Of a DNA stretch of 64,000 nt, positions 42,858-50,177 are shown piece by piece; the first letter of the stretch is position 1; every line of letters begins with the position of its first letter. The translations under genes and the position numbers were made by a program. The stretch is from the NCBI GenBank assembly GCA_002840685.1, contig PHBU01000015.1:62001-126000 (forward strand). Direction: 5' to 3'. Below the pieces are notes generated by a model. That model was not told the DNA's origin and ran no database searches. It was given only the letters and a program-made list of their open reading frames with translations. Origin of the DNA: Chloroflexi bacterium HGW-Chloroflexi-6 (GTDB lineage Bacteria > Chloroflexota > Anaerolineae > Anaerolineales > Villigracilaceae).

Positions 42858-45650
42858 ATGGCAATCACGCCTGTATACACGTTGCGATCAAGCGAGGTTT
42901 TCAAAGCCCTCGAAACCAGCCCGGAAGGACTTTCACGGGCTGAGGTTGATTCGCGCCTGTCGCTCTACGGGGAGAATATCCTCAGCGAACACAAACAAGA
43001 TCCGCTTTGGTTGAAAGTCGGGGCTCATTTTTCTCACCCGTTGGCCTTGTTATTGCTGGCTGCGGGGTTCATTGCGGTTTTTAACGATTGGGTGTTGGCG
43101 CTCGTCATCTGGACCTTGACCTTCGCCAACGCCGGTTTTTCTTACTGGCGTGAATATCGCGCTGAACAGGCCACCACCAAACTGCAGGATGTTTTGCCCG
43201 CCTATGCCCACACCCTGCGCGATGGGCAGGAGATGCACATTCCGGCCCGTGAACTGGTTCCGGGCGATGTTTTGATCCTGGCGGAGGGCGACAACATCCC
43301 GGCGGATGCGCGGGTGGTCGAAGAGTACGGCCTGCGCACCAACAACGCCACCCTGACCGGTGAGTCGGTCGCAGCCCGCAAGATTTCCGAGCCTTGTTAC
43401 CAGCAGGGCATCAGCGAATTGGAACAGGCCAACCTGATTTTTGCGGGCACTTCCGTCGCGGCGGGCACAGGCCGGGCAGTGGTTTTTGCCACGGGGATGT
43501 TTACCCAGTTTGGGCGGATCGCCCACCTGACCCAGGGCGTGCCCGACGAGCCCAGTCCTTTTCAGCGTGAGTTGAACTATGTTGTGCGCGTAACCACATT
43601 TGTTGCGGTTGGGCTTGGCCTGTTGGTTCTGGCGATCGGCATTTTTGAGAATAGTTTCAACCTGAGCCGTCAGCAATTGTGGATTTTTGCGCTGGGCGTG
43701 CTGGTGGCTGCCACCCCTGAAGGCTTGCCTGCCACCCTGACCCTTTCGCTGGCGCGGGCAGTCCAACGCCTGGCCGGAAAGGGTGTGCTGGTCAAAAAAC
43801 TGAACACGGTCGAGACCCTGGGCAGCATTTCGGTCATCTGCACCGACAAAAGCGGCACCCTGACCCAGAACCAGATGACAGTGCGCGAGATCTGGGTGGC
43901 TCGTCAGCGTTTGCGCGTGACCGGGGTCGGCTACCAGCCTCAGGGGGAGTTCGTCCCCGCGCCCGATGGGCAGGAATGGGACGAAGATCTGACCAGCCTG
44001 CTCGAAGCGGCATCCTGCTGCAACAACGCGCGGGTCAATCCGCCTTCGCTCGAACACCCAACCTGGACCAGCCTGGGCGACCAGACCGAAGCCGCGCTCA
44101 AGGTGGCAGCGCTCAAGGATGGCATTCAGGAACGCCAGTTGATGCAGATTTTTCCTCGGGTACATGAAATCCCCTTTGACGCGCGCCGCAAACGGATGAC
44201 TACCATCCATCGCACCGAAACCGGCGACATGGCTTTCACCAAAGGTGCACCGCGCGAAGTGCTGCAGCTGTGTACGCACATCCTGCTCAACCGCCAGGTG
44301 ATCGTTTTGGATGAAACCCTGCGGGCCGAGATCATGGCAGCCAATGACAAATTTGCCCGCAAAGCCCTGAGGGTGCTAGCGATTGCCCGGCGCAGTTTGC
44401 CGCCGCAGGCTCCGGGCGCTTTTGCGGTTGAAAATGTCGAGAACAGCCTGGTTTTCCTGGGGTTGATGGCGATGATGGATCCGCCGCGCCCCGAAGTGGA
44501 GCATGCGATGCAGGTTTGCCGCCAGGCCGGGATTCGGATCGCAATGATCACCGGTGATTATGGTCTGACCGCCGAATCGCTGGCGCGGCGTGTGGGCATG
44601 CTGGAGAGCAATAATCCGCGTATTTTGACCGGCGCCGAGCTGGACGAAATGTCGGATATCGAATTGCAGAGCCTGTTGGAAAGTGAAACGATTTTTGCGC
44701 GTATGGCTCCTGAGCATAAACTGCGCCTGGTGGCGGCTTTCCAGGCGCGCGGCGATGTCGTCGCTGTGACCGGCGATGGTGTCAACGATGCACCGGCCCT
44801 GCGCAAAGCCGATGTGGGTGTGGCGATGGGTTTGGTTGGCACCGATGTTGCCAAGGAAGCCGCCGATATCATCCTGACCAACGATAATTTTGGCGCGATC
44901 ATTTCGGCCATTGAAGAAGGCCGCGCCATTTACGATAATATTCGCAAGTTTGTCACTTATATTTTTTCGAGCAACGTGCCCGAAGTGATGCCGTTCATCG
45001 TTTCGGCCAGCCTGCCGGGTGTGCCGCTGGCGTTGGGCGTCAAACAGATTCTGGCGATCGATCTGGGCACCGATCTGTTCCCGGCCCTGGCGTTGGGCAG
45101 TGAAAAGCCCGAGCCGGATGTGATGATGCATCCCCCGCGCAAACGTGGCCAGCGCCTGATCGATAATAACCTGCTATTGCGCGCTTTTCTGTGGCTGGGT
45201 ATGATAGAAGCAGTCTTGTGTTTCGGCGGGTTCTTTACAGTTTACTGGTTTTCGGGCAATGCCGGTGCCATTGGCGCGTTGCCCTGGCTGGCGCAGTTGC
45301 CCATCCCCGCTTTTTTTGCCAATCCGCTTTCACCGGCAGATGCGCAGGTGATGGCAGTGACAGTTTTCCATGCCGGGGTGGTGATGGCCCAGATCGGCAA
45401 CGCTTTTGCCTGTCGCTCTGAGACCAACCGCAATTCGCAGCTTGGCTGGGCGAGTAATCGTTTCCTGTTGCTTGCCGTGTCCCTGGAAGTGCTGAGTATT
45501 TTCCTGATGGTATATTTTCCGCCCCTGGCGGAGGCGTTTGAACACCAGGCGATCCCGCCAAAATTCTGGATTGGATTGGCTTTTTTTGGGCTGATTCTTT
45601 ATAGCCTAGAGTGGATTCGTAAACAGGCTGCGCGTCTGCGCGCTGGCTAA
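42858..45650 (+). CDS. P-type cation ATPase, P-II class, resembling the Na+/K+-type branch
   Basis: The 930-aa pump has the actuator motif TGES (residues 167-170), the helix-4 motif AATPEGLPA, the phosphorylation site CTDKSGTLTQN (Asp330; Ser instead of the common Thr in DKTGT) and the hinge TGDGVNDAP (638-646). The helix-6 region reads AIDLGTDLFPALALGSEKPEPD, which resembles the IDLGTD...PA...E pattern of Na+/K+- and H+/K+-ATPases (P2C), whereas Ca2+ pumps usually read VNLVTDGLPA. The ion is therefore more likely Na+/K+ than Ca2+, as an inference. It is followed 13 bp later by TrkA-type genes. Confidence 0.85.
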   Translation: MAITPVYTLRSSEVFKALETSPEGLSRAEVDSRLSLYGENILSEHKQDPLWLKVGAHFSHPLALLLLAAGFIAVFNDWVLALVIWTLTFANAGFSYWREYRAEQATTKLQDVLPAYAHTLRDGQEMHIPARELVPGDVLILAEGDNIPADARVVEEYGLRTNNATLTGESVAARKISEPCYQQGISELEQANLIFAGTSVAAGTGRAVVFATGMFTQFGRIAHLTQGVPDEPSPFQRELNYVVRVTTFVAVGLGLLVLAIGIFENSFNLSRQQLWIFALGVLVAATPEGLPATLTLSLARAVQRLAGKGVLVKKLNTVETLGSISVICTDKSGTLTQNQMTVREIWVARQRLRVTGVGYQPQGEFVPAPDGQEWDEDLTSLLEAASCCNNARVNPPSLEHPTWTSLGDQTEAALKVAALKDGIQERQLMQIFPRVHEIPFDARRKRMTTIHRTETGDMAFTKGAPREVLQLCTHILLNRQVIVLDETLRAEIMAANDKFARKALRVLAIARRSLPPQAPGAFAVENVENSLVFLGLMAMMDPPRPEVEHAMQVCRQAGIRIAMITGDYGLTAESLARRVGMLESNNPRILTGAELDEMSDIELQSLLESETIFARMAPEHKLRLVAAFQARGDVVAVTGDGVNDAPALRKADVGVAMGLVGTDVAKEAADIILTNDNFGAIISAIEEGRAIYDNIRKFVTYIFSSNVPEVMPFIVSASLPGVPLALGVKQILAIDLGTDLFPALALGSEKPEPDVMMHPPRKRGQRLIDNNLLLRAFLWLGMIEAVLCFGGFFTVYWFSGNAGAIGALPWLAQLPIPAFFANPLSPADAQVMAVTVFHAGVVMAQIGNAFACRSETNRNSQLGWASNRFLLLAVSLEVLSIFLMVYFPPLAEAFEHQAIPPKFWIGLAFFGLILYSLEWIRKQAARLRAG

Positions 45651-45663
45651 CAAGGAGGTTCTT

Positions 45664-46326
45664 ATGAAAGTGATTGTGATGGGCTGCGGGCGGGTCGGCT
45701 CGCAACTAAGTAACCTGCTCTCCCAACGCGGCCACAACGTTACGGTGATCGATCATCGTGATGCTGATGCCAGCACCCGGCTTGGTCCGAATTTCAAGGG
45801 ACGCATCTTGCACGGCCTTGGCTTCGACCGCGATGTCCTGACCGAGGCTGGCATTTCCAGTGCAGAAGCCTTTATCGCTGCCAGTTCTTCAGACAACGCC
45901 AACATTGTTGCAGCCCGAATTGCACGAAATGTTTTCCGAGTTCCGCGTGTTGTGGCGCGCATGTATGACCCGGGCCGGGCCGAAATTTACCAGCGCCTGG
46001 GCCTGAGCACGATCTCGGGCACCCAGTTGGGGGTCCGCCAAATTTATGAGATGGTGACACACACCGACCTGAACGTGCTCTACAAGTTTGGGCGTGGCGA
46101 GGTTTCGGTCCTGGCAATTGAAGTCGATACTAATCTGGCAGGGCGCAGCCTGCGCGATCTTAATATCCCCGGAGAGGTGACAGTTTTCTCCTTGTCGCGC
46201 GACGATCACGCTTTCATCCCGACTGCCGGCACAGAATTCCGCGAGGGCGACGTTTTGCATTTGGCGGTGTTGGCAACGTCCATGACCCGCCTTGAAGAAA
46301 TGCTCGGCCTCGAAAGGAGGAACTAA
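45664..46326 (+). CDS. TrkA-type potassium-transport regulatory subunit (RCK)
   Basis: The 220-aa protein has an N-terminal RCK/TrkA-N Rossmann domain (GCGRVGSQL, then VIDHRDADAS) and a C-terminal TrkA-C domain (FGRGEVSVLAIEVDTNLAGRSL...FREGDVLHLAV). Such proteins bind NAD(H), ATP or c-di-AMP and gate K+ uptake proteins from the cytosol. A strong AAGGAGG site precedes the ATG. It is followed by a second TrkA-type gene two bases later. Confidence 0.92.
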   Translation: MKVIVMGCGRVGSQLSNLLSQRGHNVTVIDHRDADASTRLGPNFKGRILHGLGFDRDVLTEAGISSAEAFIAASSSDNANIVAARIARNVFRVPRVVARMYDPGRAEIYQRLGLSTISGTQLGVRQIYEMVTHTDLNVLYKFGRGEVSVLAIEVDTNLAGRSLRDLNIPGEVTVFSLSRDDHAFIPTAGTEFREGDVLHLAVLATSMTRLEEMLGLERRN

Positions 46327-46328
46327 GT

Positions 46329-47021
46329 ATGTATGTGATCATTGTTGGTGGCGGTAATACTGGTTCTTACCTGGCGAAAATCCTGCTGGAGGGCAAGCAT
46401 ACTGTGCGGGTCATCGAATCGCGCCAGGGGTTGCTCGAAAAACTTCACATTGAACTGCCTGATGAAGTCGTGGTTCATGGCGATGGCTCTGCGCCATCCG
46501 TGCTGGATGCGGCTGGCATCCGCCAGGCGCATGTTCTGGCTGCCGTAACGGGCGATGACGAAACCAATCTGGTTATTACTTCTCTGGCGCGCTTTGAATT
46601 CAATGTGGCGCGTACCATCGGACGGGTCAATAATCCCAAGAATGCCTGGCTGTTTACGGCCGAGATGGGTGTCGATGTGGCCCTTAACCAGGCAGACATC
46701 CTGGCGCACCTGGTGGCCGAGGAAATGTCACTGGGTGATATGATGACCTTGCTCAAGTTGAGCCGGGGCGAGTATTCGTTGATCGAAGAAAAAGTCCATC
46801 CTGATTCGGTTGCGGTCAATAAACTTCTCAAAGAATTGCAATTGCCGCAGGAATGCACCATCACGGCCATTATCCGCAAGAACAAGCTGGTTGTGCCGCA
46901 TGGCGACACCCGTCTTGAAGTTGCGGATGAAGTATTGGCTCTGGTGCGCCGTTCATCCCTGCACCAGTTTGCAGCCTTGCTGGCCCCGCAAAATCCGTTG
47001 GGGCAAAGAGACCAACCTTGA
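46329..47021 (+). CDS. TrkA-type potassium-transport regulatory subunit (RCK)
   Basis: The 230-aa protein has GGGNTGSYLAKILLEG as its nucleotide-binding loop, with Glu in VRVIESR, and a TrkA-C domain (RGEYSLIEEKVHPDSVAVNK). It is divergent from its neighbour at 45664. The two-gene arrangement suggests a heteromeric ring. An AAAGGAGGA site overlaps the end of the preceding gene, indicating coupled translation. Confidence 0.92.
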   Translation: MYVIIVGGGNTGSYLAKILLEGKHTVRVIESRQGLLEKLHIELPDEVVVHGDGSAPSVLDAAGIRQAHVLAAVTGDDETNLVITSLARFEFNVARTIGRVNNPKNAWLFTAEMGVDVALNQADILAHLVAEEMSLGDMMTLLKLSRGEYSLIEEKVHPDSVAVNKLLKELQLPQECTITAIIRKNKLVVPHGDTRLEVADEVLALVRRSSLHQFAALLAPQNPLGQRDQP

Positions 47022-47032
47022 TTGTTAAATAC

Positions 47033-47073
47033 AAAAACGGCGTTGACGGATGCAATCCATCAACGCCGTTTTT
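47033..47073. terminator. Bidirectional terminator
   Basis: A 19-bp stem (47033-47051 with 47055-47073, one mismatch) with a 3-nt loop, starting in AAAAA and ending in TTTTT, lies between the convergent TrkA-type and PIG-L genes. Confidence 0.92.
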
Positions 47074-47079
47074 ATAATA

Positions 47080-47823
47080 TTAGTTCTCGGGACGTTCCTC
47101 GACCAGAATCATCACTTTATACGATTCGGAAAATTCCATCCCGTGCTCCTTGCCGTCATCGGCAGCCCACTCACGGATGACTTTATCCATGTCCTGCCAA
47201 TCGCCAACCTGCGAAACATGTTTTTTCAGGGCGGCGATTTTTTGTTCGATGCTCCCCGAAATATCGACCCATGTATCGGGTTTTTCTGACCCGTGGATGT
47301 AAACCCGTTTAACGTTGTGCGGATCGTGCCCCGCTTCGAGCAGGTCGGTGAAGATCAGCCGCGTTCCGGCTGAGGGGAAGGTCGCGTACAGTGCCGATTG
47401 GGCGGCGGCGCGATGGTCAGGGTGGTTGATGTAGCCGTTCCCGTAGAAAACACCCTGTGGGTCGCCGGTTACGACCACATCCGGTTTATGCAGGCGGATC
47501 AGGCGGGCCAGTTCCTTGCGCAGCGGGATGGTTGGTTCGAGTTCGCCATCCGGGTAGCGCAGGAAGATGCTGGTCTGGATGCCGAGCGTTTCGTTGGCGG
47601 CGGTCTGCTCTCCCTCGCGGATCTGGGCCAGGACGGGTTTGTACGAACCGTCTTTGTCCGGGTCGTTGTTGCCGGCATCGCCGCTGGTGATGATGACCGA
47701 GATAACCTTGCAGCCAGCTGCCGCCCATTTGGCGAGTGTCCCGCCGACGGTGAATTCCTGGTCGTCAGGGTGGGCATGGATCGACATGGCAATTGTTGGG
47801 ATAAATTCTTTTTCTTCACTCAT
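47080..47823 (-). CDS. PIG-L (LmbE-like) family deacetylase
   Basis: From the ATG at 47823 (AAGGA site) the protein is 247 aa. The metal site is HAHPDDQEFTVGGTLAKW (His18, Asp21), with a further ligand in GYINHPDHRAA. PIG-L enzymes are zinc-dependent N-acetylglucosaminyl deacetylases acting on thiol cofactors, GPI precursors or other GlcNAc conjugates. The specific substrate is unknown. The longer upstream frame, to 48171, overlaps the next gene and has no family support. Confidence 0.9.
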   Translation of the reverse strand: MSEEKEFIPTIAMSIHAHPDDQEFTVGGTLAKWAAAGCKVISVIITSGDAGNNDPDKDGSYKPVLAQIREGEQTAANETLGIQTSIFLRYPDGELEPTIPLRKELARLIRLHKPDVVVTGDPQGVFYGNGYINHPDHRAAAQSALYATFPSAGTRLIFTDLLEAGHDPHNVKRVYIHGSEKPDTWVDISGSIEQKIAALKKHVSQVGDWQDMDKVIREWAADDGKEHGMEFSESYKVMILVEERPEN

Positions 47824-47986
47824 GAGATATTTTCCTTCGTTAGGGGTGCATCGTATACCAATATACAAGAATTGAAGCGATTCAACAAGACACTGATGTA
47901 AAACAATCGGGCAGAAAGAGAAAGCATATCTTCTTGTAATATTTTTGAATGCTGATATTATTATTCTATTCCATGGAGGTGGATCA

Positions 47987-48400
47987 ATGACCAAACGAAT
48001 TTTTTCTTTCCTTGTTTTGACCGTTCTTCTGGTACTGATGACCGGTGTCCTGACTGCCGCCGCGCCCGTTCCCGTGACGACTTTTACGCTTGTTAGCGGG
48101 CTGCCCGAAACGATGAATGTCGGCGAATCGTACACGGTGGTTATCCTGGTCGAGAGCGACCAGCCCTTCACCTTTGCCCAGGCGCTGCCAACCGCCTACT
48201 TCCCGGGCCGCGGTGTGGTCGGGAACAAAGGCGACCATGCTCCCGGCGGGACGAGCGCCCTGCTGGAAGTCACGTTCACAGCCAAAGGCTCAACCGCCAA
48301 GTTTGGCGGCGCGGTCCCGGTTGCGGTGGTGGCCGGAGCGCGTTACCAGGGCGGCGTGACCATGACCCAAAGTTTTGACTTTTTGGTTAACGTACCATAA
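47987..48400 (+). CDS. Small exported protein, unknown
   Basis: The 137-aa protein, preceded by GGAGGTGG, has a signal peptide (MTKRIFSFLVLTVLLVLMTGVLTAAAP split near Ala24-27). The mature domain of about 110 residues is rich in Val, Thr and Gly and predicted all-beta (SGLPETMNVGESYTVVILVE, then TAKGSTAKFGGAVPVAVVAG). This looks like an immunoglobulin-like or cohesin-like single domain. No lipobox is present. It is a lone gene. Confidence 0.7.
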   Translation: MTKRIFSFLVLTVLLVLMTGVLTAAAPVPVTTFTLVSGLPETMNVGESYTVVILVESDQPFTFAQALPTAYFPGRGVVGNKGDHAPGGTSALLEVTFTAKGSTAKFGGAVPVAVVAGARYQGGVTMTQSFDFLVNVP

Positions 48401-48424
48401 CCCAAAATATCAGACGAATATGAG

Positions 48425-48455
48425 AAACCCGGAGAGCAACAGTCTCCGGGTTTTT
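48425..48455. terminator. Bidirectional terminator
   Basis: AAACCCGGAGA (48425-48435) pairs with TCTCCGGGTTT (48443-48453) across a 7-nt loop and is followed by T residues. It separates the small exported protein from the convergent GNAT gene. Confidence 0.9.
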
Positions 48456-48486
48456 GTTTGTCAATCTTGAGTTTTGTGCGGACGCA

Positions 48487-49215
48487 TCATTTGATCCAAA
48501 GCGTTTCTTCTTCGCCAAACAGACTGAAGTTCAGGCTGTTGGCAACACTCGCTGAGTTGATATTGGTCAGATCGTGACGGTATTGCGCGATGTAACCGTT
48601 TTGGATGGCCCAGGCGCTTAACGCGCCCACGACAGCTTTCCCCAGCCCCTGGCGCCGGAACGCGGAATGGGTCAACACGCCAATATCCATGAACCCGGCC
48701 AGTTCATATCCGCTGGCTGCGGCAACCAGTTTATTGCCATCAAAACAGCCGAATGCGATCTGGTGGTTGACTTCCACATAGCCATCCTCCACTTCTTCAG
48801 CGGTCAAGAATCCCTTGAGTGCGAGCAACGCTCCGGCATCCGCCAGCGTCAGCGGGCGGAGAACGTATGGAGCCGGTGGCATATAGGCGGGCAGATCGCC
48901 CGGGTAGAGATACAGCATTCGGCCCTTGTCGCGGCTTGCGATTTGTTTCGACCCAAGGATGACGGCCAGGGCGTCTGCCGTCAGCGACTGATCCGCCGGG
49001 AATTGGGCCAGCGCGCCTTCGACCATATTCGTCAAATCGGGGTCGAACTGTGCAAAGGTATGCTTCCCGATATACCAGAGCGCAACATCTTGATCGCCGC
49101 GATATTTTTCTTCGCGGATGAGCGTTGTTCCGGGCTGGCTGGTGATCTCTGCTGCCTGGCCAAAGTGAGCGGCCCAGTTACGATAAATATTTTGTTCGAA
49201 GCTGGTTTTATCCAT
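48487..49215 (-). CDS. GNAT-family N-acetyltransferase
   Basis: The 242-aa protein has a C-terminal GNAT domain: the acetyl-CoA loop in DIGVLTHSAFRRQGLGKAVV (residues about 177-196) and the following helix. The N-terminal half (1-115) is a separate domain not recognised. Substrate is unknown. It lies 70 bp downstream of the ExoD gene on the same strand and could be co-transcribed. Confidence 0.8.
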   Translation of the reverse strand: MDKTSFEQNIYRNWAAHFGQAAEITSQPGTTLIREEKYRGDQDVALWYIGKHTFAQFDPDLTNMVEGALAQFPADQSLTADALAVILGSKQIASRDKGRMLYLYPGDLPAYMPPAPYVLRPLTLADAGALLALKGFLTAEEVEDGYVEVNHQIAFGCFDGNKLVAAASGYELAGFMDIGVLTHSAFRRQGLGKAVVGALSAWAIQNGYIAQYRHDLTNINSASVANSLNFSLFGEEETLWIK

Positions 49216-49285
49216 GATTTGCTTTCATTCAAAAAGGTTGATTTCATTATTTTGATGATGCTCTTATTGCCTGCAGAGGATACTT

Positions 49286-49945
49286 CTAAAATGGCAAATT
49301 GCGCAAGCCTTCAAAGATGGTAAAGCCGCCGCCGGCAATCAGAAACCCAAAATAGAGGATGGTTGCCAGGTTTGCCAGGTGCCCCAACAGGATGCTGACC
49401 CCATCTTTTTCAACCTCGCCAATCGCCAGGAAAACCAGGGCGAGCGCCGGCAGGGTGTTGCTGAAAGGAATAAACCCAAACGGAACCATCAACAAGATCG
49501 CGGCCAGGATGAAAGCCAGTTTGTGGATCAGGTGAATGTTGGTGTGTGTGGTAAACCACGGCAGGCGGTGTGGGCGGCTTATTTTTTCCATGCGCTGGAA
49601 CCAGACCAGCGCTTTGTTCAGTCCGTCGACCAGTTTTTCGGCGGCAATCGTCCGCTCGGCGATCCGTTTGGGCAACCAGAGATGGCGATTGAACAGGCGC
49701 GCAACGCCGATCAGCAAAATCGCTGTCCCGAACGCGGTGCTTACTCCTGGAATGGAGATCGGCACGAGGAAGATCAGCGCAAAGAAGATCGAGAGCAGCA
49801 GCAGCCCATCCTCCTCGAAAATTTCCAAAATCTCGATCAGGCTGATCTCGCCGCTGGGCAGATCTTTAATGATCGTCTCAAATTTTTCTCCGAGCGATTC
49901 CTTTATTAATTCTTCGTGGTGCGCAATATGGTTGGGTGTTTGCAT
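49286..49945 (-). CDS. ExoD family membrane protein under a Mn2+ riboswitch
   Basis: The 219-aa protein matches the ExoD family. It has a soluble N-terminal part with SGEISLIEILEIFEEDGLLL, then about five transmembrane helices (LLLSIFFALIFLVPISIPGVS, LIHKLAFILAAILLMVPFGFIPF and others). ExoD was first linked to exopolysaccharide production in rhizobia, but its biochemical function is not established. The 5' leader contains a yybP-ykoY Mn2+ riboswitch with a switchable terminator (49984-50100), which suggests a role in Mn2+ export or tolerance. The start is the ATG at 49945 with GAAGGAA upstream. Confidence 0.88.
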   Translation of the reverse strand: MQTPNHIAHHEELIKESLGEKFETIIKDLPSGEISLIEILEIFEEDGLLLLSIFFALIFLVPISIPGVSTAFGTAILLIGVARLFNRHLWLPKRIAERTIAAEKLVDGLNKALVWFQRMEKISRPHRLPWFTTHTNIHLIHKLAFILAAILLMVPFGFIPFSNTLPALALVFLAIGEVEKDGVSILLGHLANLATILYFGFLIAGGGFTIFEGLRNLPF

Positions 49946-49983
49946 TAAGTTTTTATTCCTTCTTCGAGCAATTTATTCTAAAA

Positions 49984-50113
49984 CAAAAAGACCACCGCCA
50001 CGGCGTGGCGATGGTCTTGCCTTTTGCTGAGCAACCGGGAAACAAAGTTCCGTATTGACGGCTACACAACCCACAAGTGGGCGGCTACTCCCCATCGGAG
50101 TAAGTAAATTATA
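49984..50113 (-). promoter_or_regulatory. yybP-ykoY (Mn2+) riboswitch with terminator and promoter
   Basis: On the minus strand TATAAT (50113-50108) precedes the element. P1 is CGATGG (50097-50092) with CCATCG (50014-50009). It flanks the conserved GGGGAGTAGC (50093-50084) and GCAAGACC (50020-50013), exactly as in known yybP-ykoY riboswitches. GTCAAT (50059-50054) is in the usual second loop. A CCCAC/GTGGG helix follows the first loop. The 3' side of P1 is also part of a GC-rich terminator stem (50018-50004 with 50002-49988) followed by TTTTTGTTTT. P1 and terminator are mutually exclusive, so Mn2+ binding should turn exoD on. Confidence 0.85.
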
Positions 50114-50177
50114 CAGAACTTATCCGAATCTGGGTAGTAAAGATTCGCTGAAAGCTTTTGAAACAATCCACGTGAAT

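Noticed and set aside
42858..45650. Calcium-transporting P2A ATPase
   Set aside because: The IDLGTD...E pattern in helix 6 favours a Na+/K+-type pump, although the PEGLPA motif is shared; kept as an alternative, not as the main call.
47824..48171. N-terminal extension of the PIG-L deacetylase to 48171
   Set aside because: It would overlap the small exported protein on the other strand, lacks family similarity, and an AAGGA site and typical start exist at 47823.
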